A stretch of DNA of 64,000 nt from Tenacibaculum sp. 190524A05c (GTDB taxonomy: Bacteria; Bacteroidota; Bacteroidia; Flavobacteriales; Flavobacteriaceae): NCBI RefSeq assembly GCF_964036595.1, contig NZ_OZ038523.1, forward strand, positions 586,501 through 650,500, in the 5' to 3' direction. Shown piece by piece: positions 26,105-34,136 of this stretch (its first letter is position 1; each line of letters opens with the position of its first letter). The position numbers and the translations under genes were made by a program. The notes under the pieces are model-generated. The model was given only the letters and a program-made list of their open reading frames with translations, had not been told where the DNA came from and searched no databases.

Positions 26105-27118
26105 TTGACACACGAATTTAAAGACATTGTACTTCAGGCGAAACTCAATCAAGAAAAAGGAATCAAAAATGTATTAGCCACAATTGTTGATCTTCAAGGT
26201 TCTTCTTATAGAAAACCTGGGGTTAGAATGTTATTGTCTTCCGATGGTAAAATGGTTGGCGCTGTAAGTGGTGGTTGTGTGGAGAAAGAAGTACAAAGAC
26301 GTGCTCAATCTGTTTTTGAAAGTGGAGTTTCCAAAATAATGACTTATGACGGTCGTTATCGTTTAGGATGTGAAGGTATTTTATATATTCTTTTAGAACC
26401 TTTTATAATTGAAGATACTTTTTTAAAGGATTTTTATTCATGTTTACAACATAGAGAAACATTTACCATAACATCATCATATAAAAAAGAAGATGAGTTT
26501 ATTGGAAATATAGGTTCTCTAATTAAGTTTACTAGAACGGAGTATAGCTTCTCTCCTAACCTAGATAGATCAACTTTTGAATCTCATGAAGTTTTTAATC
26601 AGAAATTACAACCTTGTTTTCGCTTACTCATTATCGGTGGAGAACACGATGCAGTTAAACTATGTAAAGCTGCTAGTTTATTAGGTTGGGAAGTTGATGT
26701 AATTACTTCAGCTAAAGACCCCAAGAAATTATCTGATTTTCCAGGCGCAAAGTCAGTTATTGGAGCGTCACCAGAATTAGTTGATTTGTCTATTGATAAT
26801 GATACGGCAGTTGTTTTAATGAATCATAATTACGTTCAAGATTTAAAATACCTTTTAAAACTTAAAGAGTTAGAGCCATTTTATATTGGAATTTTAGGTT
26901 CATCTAAACGTAGAGAGCAACTTCAAAACGAACTACTACATTATGTTCCGGATTTAACGGAAGAATTTTTAGATACTATTTATAGTCCTGCTGGACTAAA
27001 TATTGGAGCGATAACCCCTGAAGAAATAGCATTGTCTATTCTATCTGAAATATTAGCTGAAACTAGAAAGAAAGAACCAATTTCATTAAGAAAGATTACT
27101 GGTAAAATAAATGCATAA
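26105..27118 (+). CDS. XdhC/CoxF-family maturation factor
   Basis: The 337-aa protein carries an N-terminal XdhC_CoxI domain (SSYRKPGVRMLLSSDGKMVG, SGGCVEKEV) and a C-terminal Rossmann-type XdhC_C domain ending PAGLNIGAITPEEIALSIL. XdhC proteins bind and sulfurate the molybdenum cofactor before it enters xanthine-dehydrogenase-family enzymes. A TTG start at 26105 is chosen because an in-frame stop lies at 26078 and no ATG occurs between them. It follows the Mo subunit by 58 bp and overlaps the next gene by 8 bp. Confidence 0.88.
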   Translation: MTHEFKDIVLQAKLNQEKGIKNVLATIVDLQGSSYRKPGVRMLLSSDGKMVGAVSGGCVEKEVQRRAQSVFESGVSKIMTYDGRYRLGCEGILYILLEPFIIEDTFLKDFYSCLQHRETFTITSSYKKEDEFIGNIGSLIKFTRTEYSFSPNLDRSTFESHEVFNQKLQPCFRLLIIGGEHDAVKLCKAASLLGWEVDVITSAKDPKKLSDFPGAKSVIGASPELVDLSIDNDTAVVLMNHNYVQDLKYLLKLKELEPFYIGILGSSKRREQLQNELLHYVPDLTEEFLDTIYSPAGLNIGAITPEEIALSILSEILAETRKKEPISLRKITGKINA

Positions 27119-27707
27119 ACTCATGAAAGTTGCAACATTGGTTTTGGCTGCTGGTAAATCCTCAAGAATGGGTTCTCCAAAACAATTACTTAAACTAGGT
27201 AATACTACATTATTAGGAATAGTTATTGAATCGGTGTGCTCAATTCCAAATAATTCAGTTTTTTGTGTTTTGGGAGCTAACGCCGATTTGATCGAAAAAT
27301 CAATTGAGTTTTACGATATAAGTATTGTAAGAAACATAAATTACGATCAGGGATTGTCATCAAGTATTGTAGCTGGTATTCAACATGTTTCTGAGTTAGA
27401 TGTTGATTTAGTTTTGATTGTTTTAGGAGATCAACCTAAAATTGAATCAGAATATTTAAAACTAATGATACAATTGGCTTTAGAAAAGAAGGATTCAATT
27501 ATTACTTCGAGATATCAGAATAGAAATGGTGTTCCAGCAATTTTTCCAAAAAAATATTTTAAAAACTTACTGAATTTACAAGGTGATAAGGGAGCCTCTA
27601 AACTATTGAATAACGAAGAATTTCCAATTTATTCTATGAGCGAATCAGTTGATTTGGTAGATATTGATACTCAGGATGATTATCAACATTTACTGAGTAA
27701 AAGCTAA
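27111..27707 (+). CDS. Molybdenum cofactor cytidylyltransferase (MocA-like)
   Basis: The 198-aa protein has the nucleotidyltransferase signature LAAGKSSRMGSPKQLL at about residues 13-28 and LGDQPKI further on. It should convert molybdopterin-Mo to MCD with CTP, the cofactor form used by isoquinoline-oxidoreductase-type enzymes. Met5 (27123) is an alternative start that would remove the 8-bp overlap with xdhC. Its last 4 bp overlap the end of the convergent aminotransferase gene. MobA-like guanylyltransfer is less likely given the operon. Confidence 0.87.
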   Translation: MHKLMKVATLVLAAGKSSRMGSPKQLLKLGNTTLLGIVIESVCSIPNNSVFCVLGANADLIEKSIEFYDISIVRNINYDQGLSSSIVAGIQHVSELDVDLVLIVLGDQPKIESEYLKLMIQLALEKKDSIITSRYQNRNGVPAIFPKKYFKNLLNLQGDKGASKLLNNEEFPIYSMSESVDLVDIDTQDDYQHLLSKS

Positions 27708-28831
27708 ATACGATATAGTTTTTCTGCTGCTTCAAGTAACGTTTCATCTGTTTTTGCGAAACAAAAGCGTAACATATGTTTATCCGTAGCATCTTCGTAA
27801 AAAACTGAAATAGGAATTGCAGCAACTCCATGCTCAGTAATTAACTCTTTAGCAAAATCTAAATCGTTCTTAGTGCTAATATCTTTATAATTCACAATTT
27901 GAAAGTATGTACCTTCAGATGGCAGTATTTCAAAACGACTCTCCTTTAAAGCTTCTTGAAATAAAGTTCTCTTATTAGAATACATTTTTGCAACCTCATC
28001 AAAATTTACGACGTCTAAATACTCAGAAATTACATGTTGTGAAATACTATTCACACTGAAAACTAAAAACTGATGTACCTTTTTAATTTCTTTCATAAGG
28101 TGTTCAGGAGCAATTAAATATCCAACTTTCCACCCTGTAACATGCAAAGACTTTCCAAATGAAGAAGCCACAACCGCTCTTTCTCTTAATTTAGGTCTGC
28201 TATTAACTGAAACATGAGCATGTTTAAACGAAATGTATTCATACACCTCATCACTTAATAAGATAACATTGGGATGTTTCTCAAGTATTAATTCTAATTT
28301 TTCAGAATCACTTTCTGACCAAATTTTCCCCGTTGGATTATGTGGATTGTTTACTACAATCAGTTTCGTTTTTGATGTCATTGCATCCTCAATTCTATTG
28401 AAATTCGGAGAATAATCGTCATTTAAAGAAATTCTTATGGGCTTCCCTCCTGCTACCAATACAGATGGTTCATAACTATCATAACTTGGATCTAAGATAA
28501 TAACTTCATCTCCAGATGTAACTAATGCATTAATTGCTGTGTAAATACCTTGTGTAGCTCCAGAGGTTATTAATAATTCTGAGGAAGTATTAATGGCTCT
28601 TCCATAATTATTTAAAGTTAACTCAGCTATTTTATCTAATAACGATGGTAAACCCGCCATTGGAGTATACTGGTGAATATTTTCTTTCAGTAAACGTTTA
28701 GAGATTTCGAGTAACCTATTATCTACTGGAAAGTTCGGAAAACCTTGAGATAAATTAATTGCATTATGCTGATTTGCCAATTGAGACATTACAGAAAATA
28801 TACTAGCTGAAGTATTAGGAAGTTTAGACAT
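27704..28831 (-). CDS. Class I/II PLP aminotransferase (methionine/kynurenine type)
   Basis: The 375-aa protein is a fold-type I aminotransferase of the YbdL/kynurenine aminotransferase group: INLSQGFPNFPVD near the N-terminus, NNPHNPTGKIW, DEVYEY and SSFGKSLHVTGWK with the PLP lysine. YbdL-like enzymes transaminate methionine and aromatic amino acids. It is convergent with the molybdenum hydroxylase operon (4-bp overlap of stops) and stands alone. No pathway link to the neighbours is apparent. Confidence 0.9.
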   Translation of the reverse strand: MSKLPNTSASIFSVMSQLANQHNAINLSQGFPNFPVDNRLLEISKRLLKENIHQYTPMAGLPSLLDKIAELTLNNYGRAINTSSELLITSGATQGIYTAINALVTSGDEVIILDPSYDSYEPSVLVAGGKPIRISLNDDYSPNFNRIEDAMTSKTKLIVVNNPHNPTGKIWSESDSEKLELILEKHPNVILLSDEVYEYISFKHAHVSVNSRPKLRERAVVASSFGKSLHVTGWKVGYLIAPEHLMKEIKKVHQFLVFSVNSISQHVISEYLDVVNFDEVAKMYSNKRTLFQEALKESRFEILPSEGTYFQIVNYKDISTKNDLDFAKELITEHGVAAIPISVFYEDATDKHMLRFCFAKTDETLLEAAEKLYRI

Positions 28832-28901
28832 ATGAAATTGAAAATCTGGTTTTACGAAAATAATATTTTGAATTAGAAAATGATAAAAAAATGGATGTAT
28901 A

Positions 28902-28974
28902 CCTAAGAAACCAAAATGTGTAATTCTAATACCAAAATGTATAATTCTTAGGCTTTATTCTGACACTAACTTTG
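28902..28974 (+). promoter_or_regulatory. Promoter and direct-repeat operator for the hydrolase-AraC operon
   Basis: Two 20-bp direct repeats, ACCAAAATGTGTAATTCTAA (28910-28929) and a copy at 28931-28950 differing at two positions, are spaced 21 bp apart, two helical turns. They lie within an inverted pair CCTAAGAA (28902-28909) and TTCTTAGG (28945-28952). A full TAACTTTG -7 box follows at 28967-28974 with no TTG at -33, as expected for an AraC-activated promoter. The AraC protein encoded at 30440 is the obvious candidate. Confidence 0.65.
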
Positions 28975-29012
28975 TAATCAAATAATTAGAACTAAATTTT
29001 AAAACACATATT

Positions 29013-29945
29013 ATGAAATTACAAGAAGGAAAAAACAGTGTAAATTTTACATCATTTGGAGTTCAATTAGCAGGAGATTTATACCTTCCTGAAGGTTTTG
29101 ATCCAAGTAAAAAGTATAAAGCAATTGTTGGAGCAAGTCCATTTCCACAAGTAAAAGGACAAATTCCAGCTATATATGGTCCAGAAATGGCAGCACGAGG
29201 ATTCATCTATTTAGGATTTGATTACCTAGGAATGGGAGATTCTCCTGCATTACCTGGAGAATTCAAAAAAACTAGATATATGTTTAGGTTAATTGAAAAC
29301 ACATGGGACGCAGTTTCATATTTGGGAACACTTCCATTTGTTGATGAAATTTATGGTTTAGGTGTTTGTCAAGGAGGTTCTATTGTTGCATCGGCCGCAG
29401 TAACTGATCATAGAATTAAGAAAATTGCTACCGTTTCAGGTATGATGGCTGCAGATGCCTTTCAATGGGGAAATAAAGATATAGCAAATATGATGATTGC
29501 TGGAGCGAACACTTCGAAACAAAAAATGTATGAAACAGGTGAAGCAGATTACACTTGGCCAATTGTTCTTCAAGATCATATGACTAGAGAAGAATTTGTT
29601 GCAACAGGAACTCCAATGGCAGAAGACACCTACAATTTCTATGGTAAAGATGGTGTAGCTGGACCAGGAAAAGTCGAACATTTTACTTGCGAACATATTG
29701 GTGACCAGGCTATGCAATCACTTATTTCTATTGCTGAACATTATGCTGATAAAATTGCACAACCTACTCTTGTGATATATGGGAAGAATGCATCAACAGC
29801 TATTTGCTCAACAGCTTTTATTGACAAACTTGCAAACGAACATGAAGTACTTGCATTTGATAAGTTCAGCCATGTTGATTTTTACTGGAAACCCGAAGCA
29901 GTGAAAGTGTCTACAGATGCCGTTGCGGATTTCTTTAATAAATAA
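29013..29945 (+). CDS. Alpha/beta hydrolase with Cys nucleophile elbow
   Basis: This 310-aa cytoplasmic protein has an alpha/beta hydrolase fold. The nucleophile elbow reads GVCQGG, with Cys in place of Ser as in dienelactone hydrolase. The likely acid and histidine lie in LVIYGKN and FSHVDFYW near the C-terminus. It is related to the lipoprotein hydrolase at 35591, which has GVCAGS. It opens a three-gene unit with a DUF2255 protein and an AraC regulator and has a repeat-type operator upstream. The substrate is unknown. Confidence 0.82.
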   Translation: MKLQEGKNSVNFTSFGVQLAGDLYLPEGFDPSKKYKAIVGASPFPQVKGQIPAIYGPEMAARGFIYLGFDYLGMGDSPALPGEFKKTRYMFRLIENTWDAVSYLGTLPFVDEIYGLGVCQGGSIVASAAVTDHRIKKIATVSGMMAADAFQWGNKDIANMMIAGANTSKQKMYETGEADYTWPIVLQDHMTREEFVATGTPMAEDTYNFYGKDGVAGPGKVEHFTCEHIGDQAMQSLISIAEHYADKIAQPTLVIYGKNASTAICSTAFIDKLANEHEVLAFDKFSHVDFYWKPEAVKVSTDAVADFFNK

Positions 29946-29970
29946 GTAATAATAAACTACAATTCAAATT

Positions 29971-30006
29971 AGAATCTCTTGTCAATTAGCTACAAGAGGT
30001 TCTTTT
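29971..30006 (+). terminator. Leaky terminator hairpin inside the hydrolase operon
   Basis: AGAATCTCTTGT (29971-29982) pairs with ACAAGAGGTTCT (29992-30003) apart from one T-G position, around a 9-base loop, and is followed by Ts. It lies between the hydrolase stop and the DUF2255 start, so it may reduce expression of the two downstream genes. Confidence 0.6.
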
Positions 30007-30015
30007 ACATAAAAG

Positions 30016-30393
30016 ATGATAATAAAAGAAGACTTAGTAAAAAAAGTACAAGGAGAAAGAGTCCATCAAATTAGAGTCGGTAAAACTCATAGATATATCG
30101 ATATTACAATTGTAAGTACAGAAAATAGATTTTTCGTTCGTAGATATAAATTTGGAAATAAAAGTTGGTATGAAGCTTTTATTGATAATCCTGAAGGACA
30201 AATGAAAATCGGCGGTACTATTATAGATGTTCAAGGAAGAATACCAAAAGATTTAGAAAAGATAAACCCTTTAGTGAATAAAGCTTATCGCAATTTATTA
30301 GGATTTATCTATCCATTAATGAGATTAACTTTCAATTCAAAGAGACATGAAAACTCAACTTTGGAGTTGATACCAATTGATATGGATAAATAA
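30016..30393 (+). CDS. DUF2255 family protein
   Basis: This 125-aa protein matches the DUF2255 pattern: an N-terminal section with RFFVRRYKFGNKSWYEA, a glycine-rich turn MKIGG, then an alpha segment with NPLVNKAYRNL and a C-terminal STLELIP. Members are small proteins of unknown function often near AraC or TetR regulators and hydrolases. It lies 70 bp after the hydrolase and 46 bp before the AraC gene on the same strand. No catalytic residue can be named. Confidence 0.7.
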   Translation: MIIKEDLVKKVQGERVHQIRVGKTHRYIDITIVSTENRFFVRRYKFGNKSWYEAFIDNPEGQMKIGGTIIDVQGRIPKDLEKINPLVNKAYRNLLGFIYPLMRLTFNSKRHENSTLELIPIDMDK

Positions 30394-30439
30394 TATTAAC
30401 TAAGAATTAATTGTAAATTTATAAGGAAATCGCGGAGTA

Positions 30440-31369
30440 ATGAGAAAATTAAATTTTAAAGATATTACAGAATACCATAATTACTTTGATCTGGGCGAAC
30501 CTGAAAATCCTTTATTCAGTATTGTTCATACACATCTTAAAAATGGAGAGTTATCTAATTGCGAGACTAACGAAACTGCAGAACCTATAGAATTAACTTG
30601 TGATTTTTTTAGTATTAGTTTCAAGAAGATCATTTCTGGTGAATTAATTTACGGTAGAACAAAGTATGATTGCACAAATGGAACACTTCTTTTTACAGCA
30701 CCGAATCAAAGCATGATGTTTAAAGACATGGTTTTTAGTTCAGAGTCATATCATATTGCTTTTCATAAAGATTATATACGCTCATTAGATATTTATGAAA
30801 AAATAAAAAAGTATAATTTTTTCAATTACAATGTTAACGAAGCGTTGCATTTATCTCCCAAAGAAGAACAAATAATAAAGGATCTGTTCCATAATATTAA
30901 AATAGAATATGAAACAAATCAAGATGAGTTCAGTAAAGAGATTATCATTTCTCAATTAGAGACGTTACTAAAGTATGCTGATCGATTTTATAAAAGACAA
31001 TTTTTAAATAGAACAGATTCTAATAAGCAGTTAATTACTAGGTTTAAAGATGTTCTAAATACTTATTTTGATCAAAATTTATTTGCGGAAGAAGGAATTC
31101 CAACTGTGGAATGGATGGCTGAACAATTGAATGTTAGTCATCGTTACATGAGCGATACTATTAAAATAGAAACAGGTAAAACAGCGATAGATCAGATTAA
31201 TTTATTTTTAGTTGAAGAAGCTAAAGGATTATTACTTAATCCAGAATTATCAATATCCGAAACAGCTTATAAATTGGGATTTGAGTATCCACAGTATTTC
31301 ACGAGAGTTTTTAAGAAAAAGGTTGGATTAACTCCAAAACAATACATTAAATCTCACTCCTTGAATTAA
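30440..31369 (+). CDS. AraC-family transcriptional regulator
   Basis: The 309-aa protein has an N-terminal sensor half and a C-terminal AraC domain (about 210-307), with VEWMAEQLNVSHRYMSDTIK and ISETAYKLGFEYPQYFTRVF. It follows the DUF2255 gene by 46 bp and is probably cotranscribed with it and the hydrolase, so it likely controls the repeat operator at 28910-28950. It also precedes the propeller/Ig gene pair, whose promoter (-7 box at 31494) it might activate. Confidence 0.87.
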   Translation: MRKLNFKDITEYHNYFDLGEPENPLFSIVHTHLKNGELSNCETNETAEPIELTCDFFSISFKKIISGELIYGRTKYDCTNGTLLFTAPNQSMMFKDMVFSSESYHIAFHKDYIRSLDIYEKIKKYNFFNYNVNEALHLSPKEEQIIKDLFHNIKIEYETNQDEFSKEIIISQLETLLKYADRFYKRQFLNRTDSNKQLITRFKDVLNTYFDQNLFAEEGIPTVEWMAEQLNVSHRYMSDTIKIETGKTAIDQINLFLVEEAKGLLLNPELSISETAYKLGFEYPQYFTRVFKKKVGLTPKQYIKSHSLN

Positions 31370-31493
31370 TCAGATATTTTATTATTTATTGATAGTTGTG
31401 TAGTATTAAACATTTTCTATACAGCCTGTTATATCTTGTTTGTTTAATCAAAACCTTAACATTTCTTTCACGAATAAGGCCTCAGGTTATCCG

Positions 31494-31501
31494 TAAATTT
31501 G
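31494..31501 (+). promoter_or_regulatory. -7 box of propeller/Ig module A
   Basis: TAAATTTG matches TAnnTTTG fully and lies 18 bp before the ATG at 31520. It covers a possible upstream TTG start at 31499, which argues that the protein starts at 31520 instead. No TTG lies at the -33 position. Confidence 0.6.
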
Positions 31502-31519
31502 ATAGAAATAAATCAAACC

Positions 31520-32617
31520 ATGAGAAAATTAATACTAACACTACTAGTAGGGTTGTTTTGTTTACCTTCATTTGCAAACGACTCATTAACAAAAGATTTT
31601 ACAACTGGTAATCCAGAAATTGGTTCAATAAACGCCATGACTTTTGGTCCAGAGGGAATATTATTTTTAGGAGACAGTAAAAATTCACAAATTGTTGCAG
31701 TTGATATGAGTTCAGCAAAGAAGGCGACAAACAAGAAGTTATACTTAAAAGATATTGAATCACTTTTAAGTGATTTATTGGGTGCTGATAGCGATCAATT
31801 ACAAATTATAGATATGGTTGTGAATCCTGTGAATCAAAACGTTTATATAGGTGCGCAACATAGTTCAGGGAAATCATTTCTTTTTCTTGTAAATAATAAT
31901 ACTTTAGAAAATGTTCCTTTAGGTTCTGTTTCATTTTCAAAAACAGCAGTTACAAATGTAATTAATGCTGATGCTAAAGACAGACGTGGAAGACCTTTGC
32001 GCAGATTAGCAATTACGGATATTCAATATGGTAATGGACAAATAATGGTTTCAGGATTAAATAATGCTGAATTTGCGTCTACATTTAGATCAATTCCATT
32101 TCCATTCACTAATAATCAAAAAGATAGTTCATTAGAAATTTATCATGCCGCTCATGGAAAGTACGAAACTCATGCTCCAATTAAGACATTTATGACGACA
32201 ACGATAAACAATCAACCACATATTATCGCAAGTTATACCTGTACTCCATTGGTTGTTTTTCCTATGAATAGCTTAAATCCTGGTGCTCATACAAAAGGAA
32301 GAACAGTTGCGGAATTAGGAAACTGGAATACACCTTTAGATATTATTGAAATGACTAAAGATGGAAAACGTTACATTTTAATGGCAAACTCCAATAGAGC
32401 TTTAATGAAGATTAAAGTTTCAGATATTGAAGCGTTTAATACTTCTTTAAACACTCGTGTAAAAGAACGTGCAGGAACTAGCGGTGTTGATTTTATCAAT
32501 TTACCATTTGTAAACGTTCAACAACTAGATAAACTTAATGATAAAGAATTTGTATTTATCCAGAGAGAAGCTAATGGCAAATTAGCGTTAAAAACAAGTT
32601 CTAATCGTTGGTTATAA
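31520..32617 (+). CDS. Secreted propeller-like protein of unknown function (module A)
   Basis: This 365-aa protein has a signal peptide (MRKLILTLLVGLFCLPSFA). A longer frame from a TTG at 31499 is rejected because a -7 box covers it. Short repeated blocks such as MTFGPEGILFLGDSK and DMVVNPVNQNVYIG suggest a beta-propeller. It is a clear paralogue of the protein at 41465: shared blocks include ITDI, NAEFAS/NGEFAS, YTCTPLV and KGRTVAEL/KGKTVAEL. Both are followed by an Ig-like protein gene. No catalytic motif or known family is recognised; a periplasmic binding or redox-related role is only a guess. Confidence 0.72.
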   Translation: MRKLILTLLVGLFCLPSFANDSLTKDFTTGNPEIGSINAMTFGPEGILFLGDSKNSQIVAVDMSSAKKATNKKLYLKDIESLLSDLLGADSDQLQIIDMVVNPVNQNVYIGAQHSSGKSFLFLVNNNTLENVPLGSVSFSKTAVTNVINADAKDRRGRPLRRLAITDIQYGNGQIMVSGLNNAEFASTFRSIPFPFTNNQKDSSLEIYHAAHGKYETHAPIKTFMTTTINNQPHIIASYTCTPLVVFPMNSLNPGAHTKGRTVAELGNWNTPLDIIEMTKDGKRYILMANSNRALMKIKVSDIEAFNTSLNTRVKERAGTSGVDFINLPFVNVQQLDKLNDKEFVFIQREANGKLALKTSSNRWL

Positions 32618-32638
32618 TCTTTTAATTACCGCAATTTA

Positions 32639-33682
32639 ATGCGATTAATAACAATATTATTTTTTATAATGACTTTGGAGTTGTTCTCGCAATCTCCAAA
32701 GTTTTCTTTTTCTAAAACAGCTATAGAAGTTGTAGCTAACGATTCACAAAATGTGATAAAAGTCTATAAAGGCACTTTTAAAAATTCACAAGAAATCAAT
32801 AATAGAAAATCTATTATAGGAAATTTAAGTACAAAAGGAGATCAGATAATTTTTTCACCTTTACTTCCATTTCAAGTAGAAACTATCTATACCGTAGTTT
32901 TTAATAACATGTATTATGAATTTTCTATTCCGTTAGAATCAAACTATAAGATTCTTAATGTTGAAAATTTGTATCCTAATTCTTCTGAAGTTCCATCAAA
33001 TTTATTGAAATGGTATGTAGAGTTTTCAAAACCGGTAAACCCAACGAATATCTACGATCATATTTCCTTAATAGATAATAGAACTCAAAAAAAGGTAGAT
33101 AGAGCATTATTACCATTGGAAACTCCCCTACTTTCAAATGATGGAAAGCTTCTTACATTGTGGGTTGAACCGGGAAGACAAAAAAGAGAGTTAGGTCCGA
33201 ATAAACGATTAGGAAAAGTTCTAGAAATTGGCGAATCATACACATTAATCATTGATGGAAATTTAAAGGATGCTAAAGGAATTCCAATGAAGTCTGATTT
33301 TAGGTTTACTTTTAAAGTTTCTGAAGCTGATAGAACTCAACCGAATATAAATAATTGGAAATTCGATCTTCCAAAACCAAAAACTAAAGATGCATTAATC
33401 ATTCATTTAAATGATAATTTAGATTATGGTAGTTTAACTCATAATCTTAAAATTTATGATGATGAAAATAATCATGTTGAAGGTGTTTTTACTGTAGACA
33501 GCAATAACAAAGAAGTTATGTTTTCACCACTTAATCAATGGAAATCAAAATCATACGTTCTAAAGTGTAATAAATTAATTGAAGATGTTGCTGGTAATAA
33601 TTTAGAACGCTTGTTTGATAGAGATGTCCAAAAGGAAAGCCTTTCTCCTACTTTAGAGCGTATATTTTCTCTACAGAATTAA
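32639..33682 (+). CDS. Secreted Ig-like (SbsA-type) protein, module A
   Basis: The 347-aa protein begins with a signal peptide (about 1-19, MRLITILFFIMTLELFSQS) and contains two or three beta-rich segments with features of SbsA/Big_5 Ig-like domains: LLKWYVEFSKPVNPTNIYDHI and VEPGRQKRELGPNKRLGKVL, then DLPKPKTKDALIIHLNDNLD. It is paralogous to the protein at 40358 (shared LxWYVEFSxP/LRMYIQFSNP and GRALQAGENY/GKVLEIGESY). It follows the propeller-like gene by 21 bp. Function is unknown. Confidence 0.7.
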   Translation: MRLITILFFIMTLELFSQSPKFSFSKTAIEVVANDSQNVIKVYKGTFKNSQEINNRKSIIGNLSTKGDQIIFSPLLPFQVETIYTVVFNNMYYEFSIPLESNYKILNVENLYPNSSEVPSNLLKWYVEFSKPVNPTNIYDHISLIDNRTQKKVDRALLPLETPLLSNDGKLLTLWVEPGRQKRELGPNKRLGKVLEIGESYTLIIDGNLKDAKGIPMKSDFRFTFKVSEADRTQPNINNWKFDLPKPKTKDALIIHLNDNLDYGSLTHNLKIYDDENNHVEGVFTVDSNNKEVMFSPLNQWKSKSYVLKCNKLIEDVAGNNLERLFDRDVQKESLSPTLERIFSLQN

Positions 33683-33694
33683 CTATTTTAAAAT

Positions 33695-34042
33695 TCAACT
33701 TTCTTCAATACCATCTTCTTTCATTAACTCAAAACCGTAATCTCTTAATGAAGAGATTATAGCTATTGAACGTTTACCTTTTTCAGTTATACTATAAAGT
33801 GTTTTTACAGGCACTTCAGGAATTATTTCTTTTTGAATAAAACCATCTAAAACAAGTTCTTTAAGAGTTTTACTTAACATTCTATCAGAAGCTCTATTAA
33901 TACTCTTTTTTAGTTCAGAAAATCGCCAAGATCTATCTTTTACACGCCAAAGCACTGGCATTTTATACAGTCCTCCTATTTTATCAAAAACATATTCTAC
34001 AGGTGTGTAATAGCGTTTTTTATCTTTTAAAAAGTCAGGCAT
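33695..34042 (-). CDS. HxlR-family transcriptional regulator
   Basis: This 115-aa winged-helix protein shows the HxlR signature: WRVKDRSWRFSELKKSINR, DRMLSKTLKELVLDGFIQK and VKTLYSITEKGKRS. Such regulators sense reactive electrophiles or redox stress. It is divergent from the DJ-1/PfpI gene and a 22-bp palindrome lies between them, so it probably represses or activates that pair. It lacks the N-terminal CxxC-type sensing Cys of several HxlR/QorR proteins; no cysteine is present in the whole protein. Confidence 0.9.
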   Translation of the reverse strand: MPDFLKDKKRYYTPVEYVFDKIGGLYKMPVLWRVKDRSWRFSELKKSINRASDRMLSKTLKELVLDGFIQKEIIPEVPVKTLYSITEKGKRSIAIISSLRDYGFELMKEDGIEES

Positions 34043-34063
34043 ACTTACATTAATGTTAGTTAC

Positions 34064-34085
34064 TTACAAATATAGGTATTTGTAA
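34064..34085. promoter_or_regulatory. HxlR palindromic operator
   Basis: TTACAAATA (34064-34072) and its exact complement TATTTGTAA (34077-34085) flank the central TAGG. The site is in the divergent gap between the HxlR gene and the DJ-1 gene, about 20 bp upstream of the -7 box TAACTTTG at 34105-34112, so it covers the -33 region of the downstream promoter. Confidence 0.68.
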
Positions 34086-34104
34086 AACCTATTCAACTGT
34101 AAAA

Positions 34105-34112
34105 TAACTTTG
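34105..34112 (+). promoter_or_regulatory. -7 box of the DJ-1/oxidoreductase pair
   Basis: TAACTTTG is a full match to TAnnTTTG, 24 bp before the ATG at 34137. The HxlR palindrome occupies the -33 region. Confidence 0.65.
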
Positions 34113-34136
34113 TAAGAGTAATTAATAAAAATAAAT

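Noticed and set aside
31499..31519. TTG start for the module A propeller protein
   Set aside because: A full -7 box covers this codon; the ATG at 31520 gives a normal signal peptide.
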